A stretch of DNA of 64,000 nucleotides from Paenibacillus sp. IHBB 10380 (GTDB taxonomy: Bacteria; Bacillota; Bacilli; Paenibacillales; Paenibacillaceae), in the NCBI RefSeq assembly GCF_000949425.1, contig NZ_CP010976.1, positions 3,286,001 through 3,350,000 of the forward strand, given 5' to 3'. A program made the position numbers and the translations under genes. Below, in pieces: positions 58,964-64,000 of this stretch (position 1 is the first letter of the stretch; each line of letters opens with the position of its first letter). The notes below the pieces were generated by a model. It was not told the origin of the DNA, did not search any database, and saw only the letters and a list, made by a program, of their open reading frames with translations.

Positions 58964-60973
58964 TTAATTCACTTTAAATTTCGATACCATTTCCTGTAGT
59001 TCCATAGCCATTTGACTTAAAGACTCCGATGCAGTGGAAATTTCCTCCATGGATTGATGTTGTTCCGATGTAGATTTGGTTATTGTTTTCAATTCCTCTA
59101 ATGAACCTCGAGCAATACCCACGATATCATTCATAGATGCCGATACTTCCTCCGTGCCTGCGGATAATTGCTCTGTAGCGGCAGACATGCCTTCAATTTG
59201 AGTCGATACTCCGTCTACCTCTTGTACAATAGATCTGAATATATCTCCTACTTGTTCAATCTGGCTCACACTTTTGCCAACTTCTTCGATTCCCTTCGAT
59301 ATGGATTTAGAAGTGTCTGAAGTTGCGTTTTGGATTTCTGTCAATATTCCGTCTATGTTCACTGTTGCCTTCGTCGTCTGTTCAGCCAGTTTTTTCACTT
59401 CTTCTGCAACGATAGCGAACCCTCTTCCATGTTCACCCGCACGTGCCGCTTCAATTGCAGCATTCAAGGACAGTAAATTCGTTTGTGTCGCTATCTCTGA
59501 GATAAAATTGACAATCTGGTTAATTTCAGATGATTTCGCTTCCATTGCTTGAATCATAGAAGCGGACTTTTCCACTGCCACGTTAACATTTGTGATTTGG
59601 CGAACTGCTTCTTGTACAACAGCCTCTCCTTGCGTAACTTGCTGATGTACTTCTTGAGTTCTCTCGTTTACGATGCTTGACGATTCAGCGATCTCCTGAA
59701 TCCCCAAAGCCATTTCCTCCATTGCTTTAGCGGATTGCTCAGACCCCTTATACTGTTCTTGAGCACCATTCTTAATCCGTTCCACCGAATTCACGGTATT
59801 CTCAGATGTACTAGCCGAGTTCAACGCGATAGCAGTCAATTGTTCAGAAGAGGAAGCTGTATGTTGTATAGCCTCTGCCAGTTTATTTAGTGTGAGACTA
59901 AACGAATCTAACATCGCATTGATATTACGTTTCAACTGTTGCAATTCATCGTTGCCTTTGGCTTTCAGTCGTTCAGTCAAATCTCCGTCTGCTACCTTTT
60001 TCATGAGGTTCGTCATCGCATAGATCGGGCGAAGCATAGAACCCGATACGATATAAGATAATAAGGCCACTCCCAAGGAGCATAGGATGATGACGAAAAA
60101 ACCCATTTTTTTCGTTTGTTCAACGCTACTTAATAAATCACTTTCATTTCCCGAGACAACTACTCTCCATCCCGTTAAATCGACTTTGGCATAGGAAGCT
60201 AGTTTGGATGTACCCTCTTTTACTTCAAAGACTACATTCCCCTGTTCCTGTTTCAAAATTTCCTCGGTATACGCTTTAATGGTTTTGTCATTCTCATATT
60301 CATTGATATCCTTGCCAATTCTCTCTTCGGACTGGTGTGCTAGATATTTACCATCTTTTGAGAGCAAGAAAGCAGAACTAGTCTCCCCCATTTTGTTTCT
60401 ATTTAAATCCTCTAATATATTTCCAGGACTAACAATCGCCTGAATTAATCCACGAAAATCATTAGTTTCACCAAGAATCGGGATATCGATAATGATAATA
60501 TTTTTACCCGTTTTCCCGTCCTGTAGAATATCTGATATTCCTACCTTCTTCTCCTCCTTTATTCGCTTGAAATTATCAAAATTAGAAATATCAAGCTTGG
60601 CATACGTATCCGCTGTGGATTGACCAGATTCAGGAGAATACGTATAGGAGAGTACATCGGGACTCATTGCCTTCATCACTTTCAGAAGTTGAACGATTTC
60701 CTCCGTATCACTATGTAAAAATTTTGACCGATAACTACTCAACATGCTTTCTACGGATTGAATTTTTTTCCCTAAAAATGAGTTCAACTTCTCCGCATTC
60801 GAAGATGCTATAACCATTTGCTGTGCTTTAAGTTCCTTTTCAACATTACCTGTAAACAAAATGGTTAGAATCGACGCAACTAACACAAGGGGTATAACCG
60901 TAAGCAACAGGAGAAATACCGTAAATTTAAGCTTTAAAGAATCCGACCATTTTTTCAATCGTTTTAACCACAT
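58964..60973 (-). CDS. Methyl-accepting chemotaxis protein with dCache-type sensor
   Basis: A 669-residue receptor: membrane span at about 17-40, extracellular dCache-like domain ([20 protein letters not shown] to [20 protein letters not shown]), second span at about 290-312, HAMP, and the signalling tip [20 protein letters not shown] with [15 protein letters not shown]. It ends KFKVN, without a pentapeptide tether. It stands alone and would feed the main or the accessory CheA. GAGGAG lies upstream of the ATG. Confidence 0.92.
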   Translation of the reverse strand: MWLKRLKKWSDSLKLKFTVFLLLLTVIPLVLVASILTILFTGNVEKELKAQQMVIASSNAEKLNSFLGKKIQSVESMLSSYRSKFLHSDTEEIVQLLKVMKAMSPDVLSYTYSPESGQSTADTYAKLDISNFDNFKRIKEEKKVGISDILQDGKTGKNIIIIDIPILGETNDFRGLIQAIVSPGNILEDLNRNKMGETSSAFLLSKDGKYLAHQSEERIGKDINEYENDKTIKAYTEEILKQEQGNVVFEVKEGTSKLASYAKVDLTGWRVVVSGNESDLLSSVEQTKKMGFFVIILCSLGVALLSYIVSGSMLRPIYAMTNLMKKVADGDLTERLKAKGNDELQQLKRNINAMLDSFSLTLNKLAEAIQHTASSSEQLTAIALNSASTSENTVNSVERIKNGAQEQYKGSEQSAKAMEEMALGIQEIAESSSIVNERTQEVHQQVTQGEAVVQEAVRQITNVNVAVEKSASMIQAMEAKSSEINQIVNFISEIATQTNLLSLNAAIEAARAGEHGRGFAIVAEEVKKLAEQTTKATVNIDGILTEIQNATSDTSKSISKGIEEVGKSVSQIEQVGDIFRSIVQEVDGVSTQIEGMSAATEQLSAGTEEVSASMNDIVGIARGSLEELKTITKSTSEQHQSMEEISTASESLSQMAMELQEMVSKFKVN

Positions 60974-61059
60974 AGATGGTGAACTCCTCTCATAATGTTG
61001 ATATCAGCCGTTTTCTTATAACACAATTCGACATTTAGCGACAAATACCTTTGAGTATC

Positions 61060-61101
61060 AAAAAAAAAGGATTGCAGTGAAATAACCACCAGCAGTCCTT
61101 T
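61060..61101 (-). terminator. Intrinsic terminator after the Imm53 gene
   Basis: In the leftward direction AAAGGACTGC pairs with GCAATCCTTT and is followed by a run of Ts. Confidence 0.75.
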
Positions 61102-61153
61102 ATTCCATGACGAGATATAACTTGAAATCATCTTTAATTACGGTATTTTTCAG

Positions 61154-61441
61154 CTATCCTTCCGCCCATTCCTTAAAAATCTGGATCATTTCTTCTAAAT
61201 TCCGTAATCCACCGGCTCCTTCAAAATATCCATCCTTGATCCAGCACCTCACCCAATCATTATCATCTCGATCTATTATAATTTCTTGTAATGGTTTATC
61301 TTCTAGTTCAGTTTCAAGTAAAGGAATGGTTACTCTCCATCCAGGCGTATCTATCGATTCGATCTTCAAACTATGTGTGTGCTCCCATTCATCATCACAA
61401 TAACTTTCATACCAATCTTCTAGCCATTTCAAGTTACTCAT
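61154..61441 (-). CDS. Imm53-family immunity protein
   Basis: A 95-residue protein with the Imm53 pattern: LKWLEDWYESYCDDEWEHTH, then DTPGWRVTIPL, ETELEDKPLQEI, NDWVRCWI and YFEGAGGLRNLEEM. Imm53 proteins protect against secreted polymorphic toxins and normally lie beside a toxin gene. Here no toxin is present. The gene overlaps the acetyltransferase 3' end and shares its operon. ATG 61441 is at nine bases from GAAAGAGG; an ATG at 61450 is also possible. Confidence 0.82.
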   Translation of the reverse strand: MSNLKWLEDWYESYCDDEWEHTHSLKIESIDTPGWRVTIPLLETELEDKPLQEIIIDRDDNDWVRCWIKDGYFEGAGGLRNLEEMIQIFKEWAEG

Positions 61442-61446
61442 CTCGC

Positions 61447-62265
61447 TCATCCTCTTTCCTGTTGAATACTATCTTTATTGGCTTGTCCAAATAACTGTTG
61501 CATATGCTCAGTTAAGGGTTCATTGTCGGAGAATAACTCTGGATATACACGTAGCATTTGCGTAAGAAGTTCGGTCGTCTTCACCGTGTCACATACTCGC
61601 ACAACAGCATCACCTAATTGTCCAAAATATATTGCGCCTTGCCCTACCATCACATCCTCGACCTTCCAGAAATACTCAGACCATCGCTGTCCACAATGTC
61701 TACGGGATGGCACTTCAATCACCGTACCGTCGCCTAGAACCGTCTGTAGATTCTCATGGTCATCAGATATCCTACCTGGAATATCGATCCATTCCTCTAC
61801 CCCGTGCATAAAAGTATTTCTACGTAAGTCCACACCAAGAAGTAGAATGGTCGCTTGTCGATCTAACAACTTGCCCCAAGCTGAACCTCTAGCACATGGC
61901 GTATCAAAGTGTTCATCGCCCGTTGTGAATGACAATGCATCCTGACCTAAGGCCGCAACAGAATGCGTTGGATGCCAAGACCGTACGACACCCGGTCGCT
62001 TACGAAATAATTCAGGAAGGATGCCGATACACGAGGGTGATTCTTCAACATAAAATGTTGGATTATTCGCATTGATGTTAGCCCAAGTATGCGTAGGGAG
62101 AACAAGTAACCCATCTTTCATATATTCTTCCAACACATTGAGCACAGTATCGGCTCCTCCCTCTACCTCTCCCAAGCTTTTTAAAGACGAGTGAACAAGA
62201 ACGACCCCTTGTTGATTAATTCCCATGTGATGCAGTTGTTCCAAAAGACTAATGTGCGTATGCAT
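61447..62265 (-). CDS. AAC(3)-family aminoglycoside N-acetyltransferase-like protein (YokD-like)
   Basis: A 272-residue protein of the antibiotic N-acetyltransferase fold. GVVLVHSSLKSLGEVEGGAD begins the acetyl-CoA region, then LPTHTWANIN, RSWHPTHSVAALG (catalytic His region), GSAWGKLLDRQATILLLGV and FMHGVEEW. Such enzymes acetylate the 3-amino group of aminoglycosides, although chromosomal YokD-type members may have other amine substrates. GGAGG lies 13 bases before the ATG, rather far. A Fur-box promoter and a 14-codon leader lie upstream; the immunity gene follows in overlap. Confidence 0.88.
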   Translation of the reverse strand: MHTHISLLEQLHHMGINQQGVVLVHSSLKSLGEVEGGADTVLNVLEEYMKDGLLVLPTHTWANINANNPTFYVEESPSCIGILPELFRKRPGVVRSWHPTHSVAALGQDALSFTTGDEHFDTPCARGSAWGKLLDRQATILLLGVDLRRNTFMHGVEEWIDIPGRISDDHENLQTVLGDGTVIEVPSRRHCGQRWSEYFWKVEDVMVGQGAIYFGQLGDAVVRVCDTVKTTELLTQMLRVYPELFSDNEPLTEHMQQLFGQANKDSIQQERG

Positions 62266-62377
62266 AATTCAATATAAACCTCCATATAGTTGCTTCATTC
62301 TATGAAGTTAAGCTTACATGTCTATTTAACTTAGATCAACATTCTGTCATCCCATGTGTGAAAGATGCACCGTATCA

Positions 62378-62422
62378 CTAAAATTTGTCCGAAAAATCCT
62401 GTTCTTGTCCATTGAGTTCCAT
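62378..62422 (-). CDS. 14-codon leader ORF downstream of the Fur-box promoter
   Basis: ATG 62420-62422 follows GGAGG at 5 bases and encodes MELNGQEQDFSDKF. It would be the first frame on the transcript from the Fur-box promoter, 112 bases before the acetyltransferase. The region between contains small inverted repeats (CTTCAT/ATGAAG at 62293-62307), so an attenuation role is conceivable. Confidence 0.4.
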   Translation of the reverse strand: MELNGQEQDFSDKF

Positions 62423-62450
62423 CCCGTCCTCCGCTAACATAACCATTAAT

Positions 62451-62481
62451 CGATAATAATTATCATTATTGAACGACGCAA
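62451..62481 (-). promoter_or_regulatory. Promoter with near-perfect Fur box
   Basis: CGATAATAATTATCA at 62451-62465 matches the B. subtilis Fur box TGATAATNATTATCA at all but the first base. On the minus strand it overlaps a TATTAT -10 box (62453-62458), with a weak TTGCGT -35 box (62476-62481) at 17 bases. Iron-dependent repression of the leftward unit is the simple reading. Confidence 0.65.
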
Positions 62482-62511
62482 CTCTCAATCAACATGTAGC
62501 ATACCCTATGC

Positions 62512-63426
62512 TCATATTGTGTAGTTTGCCAAATACCAGTTCGGTACGTATGTACGAAATTCATCATACCAATTCAGAACATTTCCAGCTCGTTCCAGCA
62601 TAATATCCACTTCCTCTTGTCCAAACGGAATCGCCCAGTGAATGCTTGAGAGTTGATTACTTGCTATATATAACGCCATTAATCTAAAAAACTGATCAGG
62701 TACATCGTTATTAAAATATCCATTAATACGACCCGATGCGAACAATCCACTTAGGCTTGCATCCCACGTAATACGATTAAATTCCTCCCATGGGTCTCCA
62801 TCATCCACTCTATTAAAATCAATGATACCCAGATCACTTGAATTTGTAACAATCATATTTCCGACATGATAGTCACCATGTTGAAATGACACAGAGCGGT
62901 TTTCTAATAGATATCGATTATGTTCAACAAAGTTGATTATTGATTCTGCTCCCTTTAAATGAATACCACATGCTTTATAATTGGTTATATATTTGTCTAT
63001 TTTGAGATTATAAACTTCTGCCCACGACATTTGATTGTTCTCCGCCGGAACTCTATGTATTTTTCTTAATACTTCTCCTGCTTTAACTCCAAGTCGATAC
63101 TGATCAGTTTTGCTTATTGTAGGGATAACATCTTTGGCATCTTCCCCCTCGATCCAAGTAAGTAAGGAATATACGGACTGGCCGTTATTACAAATTCCAA
63201 AATCAATCGGTCGGGACATCAAAACATCAATATGATCAAGCTTTTTTAAATATTCAAATTCCCATTTCTTCTTCTCGTATTCGGATATATCCGACATTCT
63301 AAGCAACAATTCTCTGCAGTCCATAGCTTGAATATAATATTTCTTGTCATTTGACCAACCTTTATTAACCTCCTGCACTATGTTCCATGCACAGGAATCT
63401 GCTATTTCATTAAACATTTTATTCAT
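62512..63426 (-). CDS. Aminoglycoside phosphotransferase (APH)-family kinase
   Basis: A 304-residue APH-fold kinase with the catalytic loop SFQHGDYHVGNMIV (Asp base and Asn), the metal aspartate in GIIDFNRVDDGDPWEEF, and N-lobe YYIQAMDCRELLLRM. It would phosphorylate a small molecule, possibly an antibiotic, sugar or choline-like compound; resistance is not proven. GGGGAGG precedes the ATG. It lies next to the AAC(3) gene but separated by the Fur-box promoter. Confidence 0.88.
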   Translation of the reverse strand: MNKMFNEIADSCAWNIVQEVNKGWSNDKKYYIQAMDCRELLLRMSDISEYEKKKWEFEYLKKLDHIDVLMSRPIDFGICNNGQSVYSLLTWIEGEDAKDVIPTISKTDQYRLGVKAGEVLRKIHRVPAENNQMSWAEVYNLKIDKYITNYKACGIHLKGAESIINFVEHNRYLLENRSVSFQHGDYHVGNMIVTNSSDLGIIDFNRVDDGDPWEEFNRITWDASLSGLFASGRINGYFNNDVPDQFFRLMALYIASNQLSSIHWAIPFGQEEVDIMLERAGNVLNWYDEFRTYVPNWYLANYTI

Positions 63427-63508
63427 CTGTTATACCTCCCCAGATTCGTTCGGCATTAATCGAACACCACTTGTTGAATTCTATCCTTGCCATTATCCGT
63501 GATTGTAC

Positions 63509-63542
63509 AAAAGCAGCTCAAGTCTAAAAGACTGAGCTGCTC
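63509..63542 (-). terminator. Intrinsic terminator after the SH3-domain gene
   Basis: AGCAGCTCAGTC pairs with GACTTGAGCTGCT (one bulge) and is followed leftward by TTTTG. Confidence 0.85.
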
Positions 63543-63552
63543 TCATACAAAA

Positions 63553-64000
63553 TTATTTTAACATATCTACATATTCACCGTACACATAGCCAGTAGACCC
63601 GTTATAAGAAACCTTCAACCAACCATACTTCGTTCCTAGCACTTCCAAAACAGTACCCTTCGGCACCGCCATATATATTTTCGCCGTTGAGGAAGCTTCG
63701 GCACGAACATTCAAGAAGTATGCTGTTACCTTAGCTTGATTCGTAACGACCGATCCCACTGGTGGTTCTGGTTCTGGTTTCGGTTCTGGTTTTGGCTCCG
63801 GTTTAGGCTTCGGTTCAGGATTAACTTCTTCTTGTCGAGTACTCGTTGCCGTCTTTATAGCCTCATTAAGCTTGTGATAGAACTCGCCTTTTGTCATAGC
63901 ACCTGCAGATAGGTCTGTACTCACCTTTGCTTTTTGAGACAATTCATCAATTTCTTTTCGAGTAATCATATCTAAAATGTTAATTGAAGCTACATTGGTG
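63553..64000 (-). CDS. SH3b-domain protein with Pro-Lys-Glu linker (partial, N-terminus outside window)
   Basis: The last 149 residues or so of a protein. The C-terminal bacterial SH3 domain (AYFLNVRAEASSTAKIYMAV, then GTVLEVLG and YGWLKVSYNGSTGYVYGEYV) binds cell wall. Before it lies a Pro/Lys/Glu repeat linker. The reading frame stays open to the window edge, and the ATG at 63969 has no ribosome binding site, so the true start lies to the right. Wall hydrolases often have this C-terminal plan (catalytic domain, linker, SH3b), but the catalytic part is not visible. Confidence 0.75.
   Translation of the reverse strand, partial: TNVASINILDMITRKEIDELSQKAKVSTDLSAGAMTKGEFYHKLNEAIKTATSTRQEEVNPEPKPKPEPKPEPKPEPEPPVGSVVTNQAKVTAYFLNVRAEASSTAKIYMAVPKGTVLEVLGTKYGWLKVSYNGSTGYVYGEYVDMLK

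Noticed and set aside
1..64000. tRNA, rRNA, T-box, S-box or other known riboswitch
   Set aside because: No matching conserved core or cloverleaf was noticed by eye on either strand; a covariance-model scan would be needed to exclude weak cases.

Overview
The window looks like a chromosomal segment of a Paenibacillus-type member of the Bacillota. The evidence is AT-rich intergenic DNA, strong AGGAGG-type ribosome binding sites with many TTG and GTG starts, S-layer homology (SLH) anchoring domains, a yhbD-bacE-bacF bactofilin operon, a ywnA/ywnB pair and B. subtilis-style Fur boxes. No rRNA, tRNA, CRISPR array, integrase or transposase gene was seen.

Layout. 1-2.8 kb (minus): a small operon, cut by the window edge, for an amino-group carrier protein pathway: a LysW-like carrier, a LysX-like ATP-grasp ligase, a short degenerate DegT-like protein and a full DegT/DnrJ-type aminotransferase. 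3.1-9.0 kb (plus): a five-gene oligopeptide/dipeptide ABC importer interrupted by an inverted-repeat-bounded element. 9.1-10.1 kb: two small genes and a hairpin-rich repeat. 10.1-24.9 kb: a self-contained contractile phage-tail locus. It has an Xre/ImmA regulator pair facing right and, facing left, a late activator, tail terminator, sheath, tube, assembly chaperones, tape measure, baseplate, spike, fibres and a lysis cassette. There is no capsid, portal, terminase or integrase, so it reads as a tailocin (R-type bacteriocin-like particle) rather than a prophage. 25-27.1 kb: ywnB/ywnA redox-type pair and an FhuF-like iron reductase with a Fur-like site.

27.4-38.5 kb (minus): an accessory chemotaxis operon (two receptors, CheW, CheA, CheB, no CheR), then a cytosolic five-PAS histidine kinase with a NarL/FixJ-type regulator. 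39-48 kb (minus): a MerR regulator, then an OmpR-type two-component system co-directional with a membrane protein and an AfuA/FbpA-type ABC importer that has two paralogous binding proteins. The substrate is more likely a phosphorylated organic compound than ferric iron. 48.2-52.6 kb: a 1435-residue SLH-anchored exoprotein with two metallophosphoesterase domains. 53-55.7 kb: a small secreted protein, a relic of an SLH protein and the bactofilin operon. 55.8-58.7 kb (plus): a truncated FAD oxidase, an SDR and an FAD monooxygenase. 59-64 kb (minus): a third chemoreceptor, an AAC(3)-type acetyltransferase coupled to an orphan Imm53 immunity gene behind a Fur-box promoter, an aminoglycoside-phosphotransferase-like kinase and the 3' part of an SH3-domain protein.

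The items most worth following are the carrier-protein pathway with its paired aminotransferase-like proteins, the tailocin with its BNR/sialidase-like fibre and clustered operators, and the Fur-controlled acetyltransferase/Imm53 unit. All calls come from reading the sequence; no database search was run.
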